The translations under genes and the position numbers were made by a program. From the NCBI RefSeq assembly GCF_905171775.1, contig NC_053489.1, positions 248,731,008 through 248,795,007 of the forward strand: 64,000 nucleotides of DNA, given 5' to 3'. This document shows, piece after piece, positions 9,481-21,137 of the stretch. How positions within the stretch are numbered: position 1 is the stretch's first letter; each line of letters opens with the position of its first letter. Source of the DNA: Rana temporaria. Taxonomy: Eukaryota > Chordata > Amphibia > Anura > Ranidae. Below the pieces are notes generated by a model. The model had not been told where the DNA came from and did not search any database. It saw only the letters and a list, made by a program, of their open reading frames with translations.

Positions 9481-11284
9481 TAACAGAAGTTGAACAAGCA
9501 GCCTGTCGGTCGCGTGTACCTGTTATAGGTGGAACGGCCTCTAGCAGCGAGGGAGATGTTGTTGGCACTCATGTCAGGAGCATGTAAGGCTCCTGCTCCT
9601 CATTCCAGCTTCCTGGTTTGGGTATGGCATTCTTGTCTGTCAGTTCACCTGCAAGGTGATTGATGTGGCCAGTCTCTGGGTGAGGACCAAACCAGATTTA
9701 AGCCAGCCAAGCCTGCAGTCTCGTGCTTGTGATATTGTGCGTAATACACGCACTAAGCTCTCTGTCTGTCTGTCCTGCTCTGCTGTTTGGATTTCCTTGT
9801 TTATGACCTCAGATCGGATTTCAGAATATTTACTGAACTCTGCCTGCCTTTTGACTATGGATTGACCCTGAATATTTTGAATCTTGTCTGCCTTGTACCT
9901 GGACTGTCATTGAACCACACTGCCTGTCTGCCAGCTGCAAGTACCTGTTTGCTTTGCTCAGTTCGTGCCTGCCCCAGTGTGGTGGCCAGGCACTATAGCA
10001 TTGTGTATAAGTCCTGAGGGCAACCAAGTATATGGGAAAGAAGGCTGCTATAGGTGAAGCTAGGTATAGTGTCTGACCACTTGCGTTAAGGATAAGCGTG
10101 ACAACTTCTTCCGCCAGTGATCTGCTCCCAGAGCTATGGAGGTTCAAGAGTTAAGTTGAGTGCACTTGTGGAGCCCACGCAGAGTGCATGGTGGGGCTCA
10201 CTCTGCTACTGGGGAGTAGTAGTGGAAAACGCTGGACAGTTGGATGTGGACAGAGCTCAGAATTTCCCTCCTAAATGCAGATTACAGAGAAGATGTACAT
10301 TGTCACAGTTGCAGTGCAAGTGTAAATTTCTCTAAGAGTAGAGGCCCGCCGTAAAATTGATTGTTCCCCCACAGAAGCCTCAGCCTGTCCCAGGGCATTG
10401 ATGAAGATGGCACAAAGCAAAGGTTCCCCATGTGTAGTAAAGTGTCCCTCTACAAAGTGCCTAGTGTAGCCCAGAAGAACCCACTTGGGGGGTAGGCCTC
10501 TCATGTGACCCTTGCTTGGCACCCAATGAAGAGGGAAACTGGAAGGATGTGACAAAAAAAACATCACCCTACACTTACATGCTCTGTTTGTTGAAAACAA
10601 AAGTCTTCTGCCCCCCATCCCCTGCAGCAGTAATTTTCTGGTGCTACCATGGTTATTCCAAGCCGTTGAACCTGCCACAGGTACTCATCAAAAGTAACAG
10701 CTATGCCTGCCCTTTCACCTCTCCCTGCTTCCTTCATAGAAGCTTACAATGTTTTCCCACAATGAAAAGCACTGTATAAATGGTGGACGGGTGGTTAAAT
10801 TAAAAGTCCACCTCCTTCATTCATAGCGCGCTTTTAATTTCTGGTAGCTTTGGTACAGCTTCTATAAATGGGGAAGGGGTGAAAGGGGTAGGAATGGGCA
10901 TAGTCAGCACTTTTGACAAGTCCCTGTGACGGGTCTAGCAGCTTGTATTAACCCCCTCAGCACCAGGAGATTGCAGCTGCAGGGGTATGGATGGGTGGGG
11001 GGGGGGTGACTTCAGTTTTCATTTAACAGAGAAGCCACCAGCAAGGGACTGTTCACATTCAATGCATTCAATGTATCTACCATCACTTGTGCTGATTGAA
11101 GTTTCTGCATGAAAGCAGCCCTGGAATATATGATTGTATGTAAGATATATGACTGTAGGCCCCAATGTGGACAGGGACTGACATCAATAGTGAAAATTCT
11201 CTCAACAATATCCTGCATAAAATGTTGGCATGATACACAAATACTCAAGACATTACTTAATATGTGTTTCTTTGCTCCCAACAG
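9481..11284. other. NFATC4 intron, possible LTR remnant
   Basis: From about 9500 to 10120 the sequence is rich in short CTGCCTG/CCTGG words of the kind found in Ty3/Gypsy LTRs of frogs, but neither TG...CA ends nor a duplicated target can be defined. From 10120 to 11284 I see no recognisable element or exon. A G-run lies at about 10997-11007. Confidence 0.3.
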
Positions 11285-11340
11285 ATGGAAAACTGCAATG
11301 GGAAGAGGAAGCAAAAGTAAACCGATTGAAAAGTAATGAG
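11285..11340 (+). CDS. nfatc4: NFATC4 exon: IPT domain, middle part
   Basis: This is a 56-bp internal exon. The acceptor GCTCCCAACAG ends at 11284 and the donor GTATAA begins at 11341. The first two bases complete an Asp codon with the G left over from the 7761-7901 exon. The frame then reads GKLQWEEEAKVNRLKSNE and ends on a codon boundary. In NFATC4 this follows the KVVF...GP(D) segment directly, so the splice phase and the protein both agree. It contributes a strand and turn of the Rel-homology C-terminal domain. The exon is shorter than any ORF-finding threshold and was found by reading the intron for the expected sequence. Confidence 0.9.
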
Positions 11341-11617
11341 GTATAATGTGCACTTTTTTAGTTTTCTTAGAATTTTTATTTTTTAAAGTATCCTCCAGTT
11401 TAGCATGCTTCTGATAATGTGATTTACACAAGGAGGTTCCATATTTTATGCCCCATGTGTCATCATCTGCCAGACTTATTTTACATCTTTGACCCCTCTT
11501 CTGGAATGTACACCATAATATGAGAAAGCATTACCTGAACTTACCATAACTTAACAAGCAGACAGATACACAACGTCTTTGAAATTCAATGCTTGTTACC
11601 CAGCAAGAAGCAAATGT

Positions 11618-11890
11618 TTAAAGTGGAACTTAAGTCAGAAAATGAAGTCCTGCTAGATCACCCCAGGCTGGCCCCTTTTGCAGGTAGAGCTATTGAAACA
11701 TTAAAAATAAACGCTGGATACTAAAATCCAGTAATACACTGTCTCACCCTGCTCTGCACATGATCAGTTGCTCTCTATTTTTAGGCACTGTTCCAAAAAT
11801 GCAAAGGCCGATCTGCTGACAGCCTAAAAGCGGTAGTAAATCTGCAGCTGCTGGAAAAAACAATTACGCATACTAGCACATTATGAGAAA
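11618..11890. mobile_element. TTAA-type MITE fragment
   Basis: TTAA at 11618-11621 is followed by AGTGGAACTTAAG, resembling the termini of TTAA-flanked MITEs elsewhere in the window (50157-50688, 53751-54327). The right end is missing and the sequence passes into a Tc1 relic. Low confidence on boundaries. Confidence 0.3.
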
Positions 11891-11922
11891 CTTACCTTAG
11901 AACAAAGCCCTTCAACGCTGCA

Positions 11923-12402
11923 ATGTCACCATCCCCACAGTTAAACATGGTGATGGCAGCATCAGGCTGTGGGGATGTTTTTCAGCAGTCGAGACTGGGA
12001 AACTGGTCAGAGTTGAGGGAAAGATGGATGGTGCTACATACAGGGATATTCTTGAGCAAAACCTCTGTGTGTGATTTGAGCCTAGGACGGAGGTTTACCT
12101 TCCAGCAGGACAATGACCCCAAACACACTGCTAAAGAAACACTTGAGTGGTTTAAGGGGAAACACGTAAATGTGTTGGAATGGCCTAGTCAAAGCCCAGA
12201 CCTCAATCCAATAGAAAATCTGTAGTCAGACTTAAAGATTGCTGTTCACAAGCGCAAACTATTCAACTTGAAGGAACTGGAGCAGTTTTGCAAGGAGGGA
12301 TGGGCAAAAATCCCAGTGGTAAGGTGTGGCAAGCTCATAGAGACTTATCCAAAGAGACTTGGAGCTGTGATAGCCGCAAAAGGTGGTTTTACAAAGTATT
12401 GA
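11923..12402 (+). pseudogene. Tc1-like transposase, C-terminal half, one in-frame stop
   Basis: Tc1/mariner transposases cut and paste DNA with a DDE catalytic triad. The frame holds FTFQQDNDPKHTAKETLEWF, carrying the second catalytic Asp, then WPSQSPDLNPIENL, carrying the final Glu. A TAG at 12223-12225 sits where the family has Trp (ENLW), and the same frame then continues through LKELEQFCKEGWAKIP to a stop at 12400-12402. The DNA-binding N-terminus and first Asp are missing. It is inactive. It lies in the sense direction inside an NFATC4 intron. Confidence 0.88.
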
Positions 12403-12431
12403 CTTTAGGGGGGTGAATAGTTATGCACATT

Positions 12432-13154
12432 GGCCCGGATTCACAAAGCACTTGCGCCGATGTATCTCGAGATACGCCGTGTAAGTGCAAATATGCACCG
12501 TCGTATCTATGCGCCGGACTCAGAAACTAAGATACGCCTGAAAATAGGCTTCATCCGACCGACGTAACTTGCCTACGCCAGCGTAGAGTGGGCGCATATT
12601 TACGCTGGACGTATTTGGCACTCCCATTGATTTTCTATTCACATATGCAAATGAGGTAGATACACCGATTCACGAACGTACGTCCGTCCGACGCTGTGCG
12701 CGTAAAGTTATGCCCCATAAAGGAGGTGTAACTCAGCAGCATCCATGCAAAGGGCTGCAACAGGGAACACAAGCCGACGTATTTTACGTAGGACGTGAAT
12801 ATGACTAGGCGTAGGTTATGTTCACGCCGTAGGCAGTGATCTGACATATCTTAGGCAGTTGTTCCGATGTGATTGTGAGCATGCGCACTGAGATGCGCCC
12901 ACAGGACGGCGCATGCGCAGTTGGCGATTCGTATGTGTCTGGCGCTCGACCCATCATTTGCATGGGGTCACGCCTCATTAGCATGGCTCACGCCCACTTC
13001 CACTTACGCCGAATTACGCCTTGGAAACCCAGCGCAGATTTGGGAGGAAGTGCTTTGTGAATTCAGTGCTTGCCTCTCTGCGCTGCATCGGCGTAGCGTA
13101 AAGGAGATACGCTACAGCGGCATAAATATGCGCCAGTGTCTGTGAATCCGGGCC
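12432..13154. mobile_element. GGCCCGGATTCA-type MITE inside the Tc1 relic
   Basis: Termini are GGCCCGGATTCACA and TGTGAATCCGGGCC, with ATT on both sides (12429-12431 and 13155-13157). The interior carries many inverted GATACGC/GCGTATC words. It has no coding capacity. Related termini are at 29027-29663 and 36923-37621. The superfamily is not certain; 3-bp duplications would suit PIF/Harbinger. Confidence 0.8.
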
Positions 13155-13619
13155 ATTGACTTTTTCTGTTATTTTGTCCTATTTGTTGTTTGCTTCACAA
13201 TAATAAAAACATACATCTTCAAAGTTGTGGGCATGTTCTGTAAATTAAATTATGCAAATCCTCAAACAATCCATGTTAATTTCAGGTTGTGAGGCAACAA
13301 AACACGGAAAATGTCATGGGGGGTGAATACTTTTGCAAGGAGCTATATATTGTAATACTGACCCTTGGACATTGACTGATCTTCCTGATCTGCATACTTG
13401 TTTGGCGTCAGTGACACAAAAAGGCCAGCAGGTCAACACAACAGGCAGGTAGCTAGCATAGTCAGAAATGCCAGTGGAAGTCTACCTCGACCAGTATGTG
13501 TTCCTCTGCTGCCAGCTAGTGTTGAAACTCAGAGATGCATTTTTATTATTGAATGTTTATTGTTTTTATCAATATGATAAAGGAAGATTACATTTATTCA
13601 TTTGCTTTCCATTCTCCAG

Positions 13620-13746
13620 TCTCTGCTCTCTGTGCAAGTCCCAGAATATTGTAATAAGGAGATAACACGCCCCCTACAGGTCTACTTCTATATCTCCAAT
13701 GGACGCAGGAAAAGAAGTCCTATGCAAAGTTTTCGGTACCTACCAA
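13620..13746 (+). CDS. nfatc4: NFATC4 exon: end of Rel-homology region
   Basis: The acceptor TTCTCCAG ends at 13619 and the donor GTGAGT begins at 13747. The frame starts on a codon boundary, in phase with the 11285-11340 exon, and reads LLSVQVPEYCNKEITRP, LQVYFYISNGRRKRS and PMQSFRYLP, leaving one A. The NGRRKRSP.QSFR.LP wording is closest to NFATC4; NFATC1-3 have NGKRKRSQ-type sequences. Joining to the next exon gives an Ile and then KEEPLPE, as in NFATC4. The basic KRS cluster lies at the end of the IPT domain and overlaps a nuclear-localisation-type sequence. Confidence 0.93.
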
Positions 13747-14837
13747 GTGAGTGCCTCAAAAGTCATTTGGTTGAAACTTTTAAGGGCTTTTGTTTTATTG
13801 TATGTTACTGTATATGTTTGTAAATTGATCTTTGACATCATGTTTTCATAATTACTATAGGTTATGGGTATTATATTTTTGTATTTTGCAAATAGACGTT
13901 TAATACAAGGTCCTTTCAGGATGGTTAGTCTACAGACCGCAGTTATCTTTATAAGAGAGCCTAGCACTGCCTGCCCACGTATTGATTTCCTTTCCACGTG
14001 GGTTCTATGAACTAGCTAGACAGAGCTGGGTGTCCCTGCTCTGACATAGTTGGCTGTTTGAATAGATCCAAATGGCTAGAGATCGAATTATACAGGTTGT
14101 TAGACTGTTCAGGACATAGAACACCACCTCCTAAAAGAAGAACAAAATAATTTTAACCTCTTGCTGACTGCAAGTATATGCAGTGACAGGAAACGTGGGC
14201 TTTAACGCCCAGTCACCATGCATATGCGTCCACGGTGGTTTATGGTTGTGAGCTGAGAGTGTGCTTGCTGTATGCTCGCAACGCACTGACCAAACTACCA
14301 CCAAGCAGGAGTAAGAAGATTCCATATTGATATCTAATTTTGTGATATATTATTAGATACTTTAGGACAGGATAACTATGTGAAGCTAATACATGTAGAC
14401 AGAGGTTAGTAGTTGAAGCCTCCATCTCCATCTGCTAGTGTCCTTTAAAGAGAATTTTGGAAGCCATTGCCAACGTCATTCTGAGAATACTAGTTGCCTT
14501 GTTGTCCCTGGCTTTTCTGACATGAAAAATAATGCAGGTTTAAAAGCTATCAGACCAGCATAACAACCAGGCAACTGCCATTTTTCTAAGGGGAAGTCTA
14601 GCAATGGCAACTTCAGTGGCAAAATCTCTACAGGTTTCCTTTACGCATACCATAGGTGCAGTGTGCTATTATATACGTTGTTCTACACATAAAATGGGGA
14701 TACATTTGCATGTAATGTTATAACATAGTATAGATCGGGGGTAGTGAATTAAAATTCAAGGAAGTCCGGTCACTAAAAAATAAATTCCTGCCCCAGGTCC
14801 GAACAGGTCTGTGCCATGAAAGATTGTATGAATGTAA
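13747..14837. other. NFATC4 intron, no element recognised
   Basis: Ordinary AT-rich intronic sequence. Short words are shared with frog dispersed repeats, but there is no bounded element, no exon and no RNA gene that I can support. Confidence 0.4.
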
Positions 14838-15640
14838 ATGTCCCCAATAGTTTTCCCCCTTACATCAGTGTGCCCCCTTACATCATTTGTCCTTATCAGA
14901 GTGCCCCCTTACATTAGGTGCCATCATCAGAGTGCCCCTTTACATCAGGTGTCTCCATCACGTCAGTTGTGCCCACCAGAGTGCTCCTTTACATTAGGTG
15001 TGCCCATCAGAGTGCCCCTTTACATCAGGTGTCCCCATCAGTATGCCCCATTTACATCATGTATCCCCATCAAATTGCCCCCTTAACATAATATGTGCCC
15101 ATCAGTGTGCCCCCTTAACATATGTGCTAATCAGTGTGCCCCCACTGACATATGTGTTCATCAGCACGCCCCTTATTTTATGTTAAGGGGCACTCTGATG
15201 GGTACATTTATGTTAAGGGACATGCTGATGGTCAGATTTTGTTGTGCCCATCAGAGTGCCTGTTAACATAAAATGTGTCCATCATCGTGCCCCTTAACAT
15301 AACATGTGCCCATCAGAGTGAACATTAACATTAAAGAAGGGTCACTCCGATGGGCACATTTTATGTTAAGGGGCACTCTGATGGGCATATTTAATGTTAA
15401 GCGGCACTCCGGTGGGCACATTTTGTTGTGCCCTTTAGAGTGAACCTTACATTAAATGTGCCCATCAGAGTGCTCCTTAACATTAAATTTGCTCATCAGA
15501 GTGCCCCTTAACATAAAATGTGCCCATCAGAGTAAACATTAACATAAAATAAGGGGCATGTTGATGGGCACATTTTGTTGTGCCCATCAGAGTTAACCTT
15601 ACATTAAATGTGGCCATCAGTGTGCCCCTTAAGAGAAACT
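14838..15640. repeat. Satellite-like array of GTGCCCATCAGAGTG units in both orientations
   Basis: About twenty irregular copies of a 30-45 bp unit built from GTGCCCATCAGAGTGCCCC and TTAACATAAAATG. Most copies read on the + strand, but blocks near 15175-15235, 15335-15425 and 15550-15580 read on the minus strand (for example CACTCTGATGGGC). Copies are divergent. No coding role. It lies in the intron before the large NFATC4 exon. Confidence 0.85.
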
Positions 15641-16057
15641 GTGGCTATCATTGTGTCACTGTAAACACCCCACATACCTTGAGCAGGCAGGTAGCGTGAG
15701 CCAGCAGAGGTAACAATCTGCAGGGGGCAAGAGCTGAGCCGGGAGTCCTGCTGAAGGAGGTGGGGCTCGCATATAAAATTATACCTCGCAGCCGGCCGAG
15801 TGAGACACATGAGCCATGAGATAACAAGCAGCAGGGGGCGGATACGGACATGTGATGTCTAACTTCACAGCCCAGCCGGGAGCTGCAAGAAAGGAAACGG
15901 CAGGGGGCGGGGTGCACACGCGACATCATTGGTTGCCGGGACGTTCGCAGTCCCAGAAACCAATGACTGCAGGGTGGGCATATGACACTGTACACTGGTG
16001 GCCCGACGGTCCGGACAGGAGCGTCACTTAGTCTGTGTTGGGACTGCGGACCTCCAT
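15641..16057. other. Intronic interval, GC-richer, nothing assigned
   Basis: It contains GCAGGGGGC words repeated near 15722, 15830 and 15901, suggesting a small diverged tandem or dispersed repeat, but the boundaries are unclear. No exon. Confidence 0.3.
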
Positions 16058-16061
16058 TTAA

Positions 16062-17040
16062 CTACTTGCCGTCGCCGCACCGTCATTTTACGTCCACAAG
16101 GTGGCTCTCCTAGGCGAGACCACGTAAATGGACGTCCTACCCTTTAGCCGCCACTAGGGGCGCGCGCGCGCGCGCCCCCCGCTCGCCCCCGACTCCCGTG
16201 CGTGTGCCCGGCGGGCGCGATCGCCGCCGGGCACACGCGATCGCTCGGTACAGAGCGGGGAACGGGAGCTGTGTGTGTAAACACACAGCTCTCGTTCCTG
16301 TCAGCAGGGGAAATGCTGATTTTCTGTTCATACAATGTATGAACAGAAAATCAGTGTTTCCCCAAGTGAGGCCACCCCCCCCCCCACAGTAAGAACACAC
16401 CCAGGCATACTTAACCCCTTCCCCGCCCCCTAGTGTTAACCCCTTCACTGCCAGTGGCATTTTTATAGTAATCTAATGCATTTTTATAGCACTGATCGCT
16501 ATAAAAATGCCAATGGTCCCAAAAATGTGTCAAAAATGTCCGAAGTGTCCGCCATAATGTCGCAATACCGAAAAAAAAATCGCCGATCGCCGCCATTACT
16601 AGTAAAAAAAATATTAATAAAAATGCCATAAAAATACCCCCTATTTTGTAAACGCTATAACTTTTGCGCAAACCAATCAATAAACGCTTATTGCGATTTT
16701 TTTTACGAAAAATATGTAGAAGAATACGTATCGGCCTAAACTGAGGAAAAAAAATGTTTTTTTATATATTTTTGGGGGATATTTATTACAGCAAAAAGTA
16801 AAAAATATTCATTTTTTTCAAAATTGTCGCTCTATTTTTGTTTATAGCGCAAAAAAAAAAAAAACGCAGAGGTGATCAAATACCACCAAAAGAAAGCTCT
16901 ATTTGTGGGAAAAAAAGGACGCCAATTTTGTTTGGGAGCCACGTCGCACGACCGCGCAATTGTCTGTTAAAGCGACGCAGTCCCGAATCGCAAAAAGTAC
17001 TCTGGTCTTTGGGCAGCAATATGGTCCGGGGGGTAAGTGG
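16062..17040. mobile_element. TTAA-flanked palindromic non-autonomous transposon A
   Basis: TTAA at 16058-16061 and 17041-17044 flanks termini CTACTTGCC and GGTAAGTGG. The interior has an alternating CG run (16160-16172), a strong hairpin at 16263-16362 (ATTTTCTGTTCATAC against GTATGAACAGAAAAT) and a GC-to-AT gradient. About 300 bp around 16700-17000 matches, in reverse, the start of element B (30199-31196), including TTTGTTTGGGAGCCACGTCG. TTAA targets suit piggyBac or Kolobok-type elements; which one is not resolved. Confidence 0.75.
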
Positions 17041-17125
17041 TTAATGACGGCTAGTGTAGATCCTAAATACAACATATTATGTAAATAGATATCAGCAGGG
17101 GCAGTTATGTGTACAGAGAACTTAA

Positions 17126-17546
17126 AGTTGTTCTAAAGCTAAAATTTATTCCTTGCATTAAGGTTAAAAACATTTTTAGGACTTGCTGTGCCCCCTTTCC
17201 CCTTCTAAACACTTACCTCACTCCTGGATCAATCCAGTGCTGTGCCTAGCTGCAGTCTTCTCTCCTCTTTCCCTCTTCACAATGGGACTGACAAGCCATT
17301 GGCTCCGGTTGCTGTTAGTCCAATTCAGTGAGGAGGGAGCTGGGGCAGAGCTAGGCTATGCTTTGTTTATCAATAGATGCACACAGCCCGGCTCGAGATC
17401 AAGCCTGAACAAATGGCTCCATAGCAAGCGGCTTCTTATGGGGGCACTTGAAGAGGAGGTTCCTGGCCATCTGTGCAATACTATTGCACAGAGTAGGTAA
17501 GTATAAGATCTTTATTTTAGGGGGGGGAAAGCCTTTAGGACCTCTT
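17126..17546. mobile_element. TTAA-type MITE
   Basis: The left end is TTAA (17122-17125) then AGTTGTTCTAAAGC. The right end is GCCTTTAGGACCTCT then TTAG (17547-17550), an imperfect inverted match. Non-coding. It is 260 bp upstream of an NFATC4 acceptor, so part of the intron close to the exon is transposon-derived. Confidence 0.6.
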
Positions 17547-17804
17547 TTAGATGGTATTCATGTAGTAACTGTACATTTCAGCATTTTTTTATAAGTAAAA
17601 GTGAATGGCATAGGAACGCTATGACAGAAGAACATATGTGCATAATAAATTCTTGTTGTTTAACATGTATAGAACGTAATATTTGAACATACATTTTACA
17701 GACTTTTTTTCTATTGTATATGATTAGCATTTTTTTTTTCTCTTGCATCTTTTCCTTTTTTTCTGTCTACTTTTTACTTTCCTCCTAATGCTTCTTCTTT
17801 GCAG

Positions 17805-18950
17805 TCATATTTAAAGAGGAACCTCTTCCTGAGATAGCCTTACATAGGTTTCCCTCTGCCCCCCTCCCTCCCCCTTGTCATATGCCTTTAGATCCAACGC
17901 AAATAGACTTGTCTACCACCTTTGCCCCCCATCTACCATCAAACTTACCTGAAACTCCCATGGAGGTGTCTCCTTATTATACATCTTCGCACCAGGAAAA
18001 AATATTCCCAGGTACTCCAGACTGCGGTATAGGAAGTAGTTCCTTTTTGGGGTGCTACTTTAATCCCCCAGTAGCTCCAGAGTTTAAATCTCCCATCCCC
18101 TATCAAGAGAACAATAGTGATGTTTCACTAACTTTGCCCTTTCAATCAAACACCAGCTCTCCTCTTCCACCAAGTCCAGTTCCCTGGTCTCCACAGCCCT
18201 GCTCTTCCCAATCTTCATGTTCAACTACATTTAGTGGATCCTTGCTTTCCCATTTAAATTCACCCAGTAAAATGGAAGAGAGAGGTACAGGTTTACATCA
18301 GAACTACCCTTCTGCCCCTATTTTACCAAGTCTAGATTTTGAAACAAATGTACATCATTTTGTCCCAGATTATCAGCAATACCCAGCCTGTGCTCCTCCC
18401 ACGTACACCACATTAGGTGAAAGTAGGTCCCTAGAGACAATGCAAGCTAAACTTTCTTCCACATCTTCAGAAGTGGCCATAGGAGAACCATGCACTACCA
18501 ATCAACATTTTACTCCAAACACAATGTCCAATCATCCCGTCAATCTAACACAAGCATTAAACTCAAAAACAGAAGATGTGTCCGTTAATCATTCAGAATT
18601 TTCTGTGCCCAAAGACAATAATGTGCAACAAGCATTTTCTACCCCTTACCAAAGCTTGACCAACTGCACCAGCCAACTTACCAACCTTTGCCCTTCTACA
18701 CATCCTGCTGCCTTATCTTCACCTTCTTCCCCACTCATTCCTAGTGCTGCAATTCCTAGTCAAAAAGGATTATGTGATGTTTCATTGGACATGTCATCAA
18801 ATCAAACTGAGAAAGATACTTGTTACCAGGAACATTCCGAAGAATATGCTAAATCTTCCAGTAACGAGGAAAGAGATTTGGGAAAGGAGAGCCAAGGGTT
18901 TGAAAGCCCTTTCCATTCTATTCCAATCCAGGGGATCACACTGGAAGAAG
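17805..18950 (+). CDS. nfatc4: NFATC4 large exon: Ser/Pro-rich C-terminal transactivation region
   Basis: The acceptor follows a long pyrimidine tract (about 17700-17800) and ends CTTCTTTGCAG at 17804; the donor GTATGA begins at 18951. The first two bases complete the Ile codon from 13746. The frame opens IFKEEPLPEIALHRFPSAP (human NFATC4 has KEEPLPD here, a sumoylation-type motif) and runs about 380 codons without a stop. The body is rich in Ser, Pro, Thr and Gln, low in charge, with no fold visible, as expected for an acidic/Ser-Pro activation tail. It ends FHSIPIQGITLEE, matching the NFATC4 C-terminal wording IPIQGITLEE. One G remains for the next exon. If the following intron were retained, 20 further codons would be read before a stop at 19010-19012. 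Confidence 0.93.
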
Positions 18951-20926
18951 GTATGATAAACTTTAAACCTGCATTGGTTTATATAGTTTTAAATAAGGTT
19001 TCAAGTGTCTAAATGGGAGGTAGTTTGGATGTTCTTGTGATTGTAGCAAAGACCTTTTACTGCACAGCAGTTTGATATATGGTTATCCTAGGACTAGGGA
19101 CCCCCCAAGTCGGTTCGCGCCGGAACATGCGAACAGACAAAAAAATTGTGCGAACATGCCATTAAAGTCTATGGGACACGAACATGAAAATTTGAGTGCT
19201 AATTTTAAAGGCTTATATGCAAGTTATTGCCATAAAAAGTGTATGGAGACCCAGGTACTGCCCCAGGGAACATGTATCAATGCAAAAAAAGTTTTAAAAA
19301 TTAGGTTTTTCTTTTGATTTTATTAATTCTCAAAGTGAAACAATAGATGATATGATAATATTCCTTTAAATATCGTGCCTGGGGGTCTCCTTAGTCTGCC
19401 TGTAAATTAGTGCATCTTTCCGATGTTTATTACAGCACCGCAGCAGAATTAAATTTCTAAAGGAAAAAAAATCATTTAAAATTGCCTGCGGCTGTGATGT
19501 ATTGTCGGCTCCCAGTAATATAGATGAAAACCCATTGAAAAAAATGGCATGCAGTCCCCCCCAGTACATGCCAAGATGTAAACAAAAAATGGCATGGGAT
19601 TCCCCCCCCCCAAAATCCATTCCAGATGCTTATCCGAGGAAGCAGCCATGGCAGACCAGGGAAGGGGGGGGTGACGAGTGAGCATCCCCCCCTGAGCCAT
19701 ACCAGGCCACTTGCCCGCAACATGGGGAGAGTGCTTTGGGGTCCTCCCTTAAGCACCTTGTCCCCACTATTTATGGCGCCACTGCTGTGTCTCATTCAAT
19801 GAGTAGGAGTGTCCCGGATGGCTTAGACACTCGTGGACATCGCTGGAGAGAGATGGGGCTCAGGTAATTAATTGGGGGGGGGGGTGCTGGGGAGGCTTCT
19901 ACACACAAGGTTTTATAATGCATTAAGATAAAAAACCTTCTGCCTTTACAACTCCTTTAAATATAAAACTACTAAACAATATGCATTCAATAGACTAGAA
20001 AATATTTTCAGATGTAAACCCTCACATATACCCAATGAAGCGAATAGCCTCCGATGATACACAGAGATTAAACAAATCTCACTAAATAAGTTTAACATGT
20101 ATATCTGTTGTCTCCAGCTTTATATATTCTTTAGAAAGTTCACATCATGTTAGAGATTTTCTCTTCCTGTTCGGCAATGAGAGTGGATTCTTGGCATACA
20201 GCCAATACAGGTGATTGGAGGAAAGGCACACCCCCCCCCCCACTCCACATAGGCAGACCTGTGCTGTGATAAGGCAAGCTCTCTGCTAATCTATTTATAG
20301 CAACCTCCCTCAACACAAAATTCAGGCTGGTTTTATCTTGGTTAACAGAGAGCTTGTCAGAAGTTATCATGTTGATAACAGAGGAACCGAGCAGGAGAAA
20401 GCTACTGGACCTAGGGCTTTGAAGATAAGATAAGAAAACGCTGCAGATATATATGCCCAGCTCAAATTTCATGAATTGGGTTTACATCCACTTTAAAGTA
20501 CCAAATTGTGTGTTTCTAATTATGATCTACCCACTAAATACATTTTTGGCCAGTGTAGTTACACAAACGGCATGATCCAAAACCAACTACAATGCTCTTT
20601 GGATTGCAACAATTGATAGTTCAGAAATACACTGCTTGACTTGTGTAATGATTGTTATAGAGTGTCATTATTAAAGGTCTATTTATGTGTAACCTAAAAG
20701 AGCTTTTTTGGGTTGCCTTGATCGTCTTGCATCTGTTCCCTAATTCAACATACTTACATTGAATAAGCAACTGGACAATCTGGTGATATTAAACATGAAC
20801 TAAACTGTGGAAGCTGTGCCAATGAAAGGCAAGTAAGGGCAAAGGACTAGTCACCAATATGCATGTAGGCTTCCTAATCCTTTCCCTATTACTGATTTAC
20901 TATGCCCTCTTCTTGAGGCAGGGTGA
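18951..20926. other. NFATC4 last intron, dispersed repeats
   Basis: From about 19090 to 19760 lies a copy of the dispersed repeat with GCTTATATGCAAGTTA (about 19210) and CCTTTAAATAT (about 19364), related to 6580-7560 and 31700-32560. A G-run is at 19875-19884 and a C-run near 20229-20240. The sequence GGGTTTACATCCACTTTAA at about 20477-20495 is one end of an AAACCC-type TTAA MITE reading leftwards, and its other end is indistinct. No exon. Confidence 0.4.
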
Positions 20927-21129
20927 CAGGGCAGCCATCACAAATTTTGGGGGCCCTTACACAGCTTTAGGCAGGGCCCCCCTGGAGCAGAGAACTGGGA
21001 GGGGGGATAGCCAGGCCTGTAAGGGTGTGATGCAAATTAAAAAAAAACAGGAGGGGGCCAGCAGGGCCCCTGGGGACCATCGAGCCCCTTACAGGTGTAA
21101 TGCCTGTTCCCCCCCTGATGGTGGCCCTG
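20927..21129. mobile_element. hAT-type MITE, 203 bp, 8-bp target duplication
   Basis: Termini are CAGGGCAGCCATCA and TGATGGTGGCCCTG, with perfect 8-bp duplications CAGGGTGA at 20919-20926 and 21130-21137. Internal inverted words include GGGGGCCCTTACA. Non-coding. Confidence 0.85.
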
Positions 21130-21137
21130 CAGGGTGA

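Larger units (their letters stand above)
11885..13345 (+). mobile_element. Tc1/mariner-like element relic, 5'-truncated
   Basis: The C-terminal half of a Tc1 transposase (11923-12402) is followed by a 3' tail with GGGGTGAATA at about 12410 and again near 13320, leading to CTTTTGCAAGG. The element is interrupted by a 723-bp MITE at 12432-13154; on either side the Tc1 tail is continuous. The 5' half and left terminus are missing. Confidence 0.8.

Noticed and set aside
10271..10678. 135-codon minus-strand ORF in an NFATC4 intron
   Set aside because: No known motif, no splice partners and no start context; likely chance.
17183..17500. 105-codon ORF shortly upstream of the large NFATC4 exon
   Set aside because: It lies inside a TTAA MITE (17126-17546) and has no resemblance to NFAT sequence.
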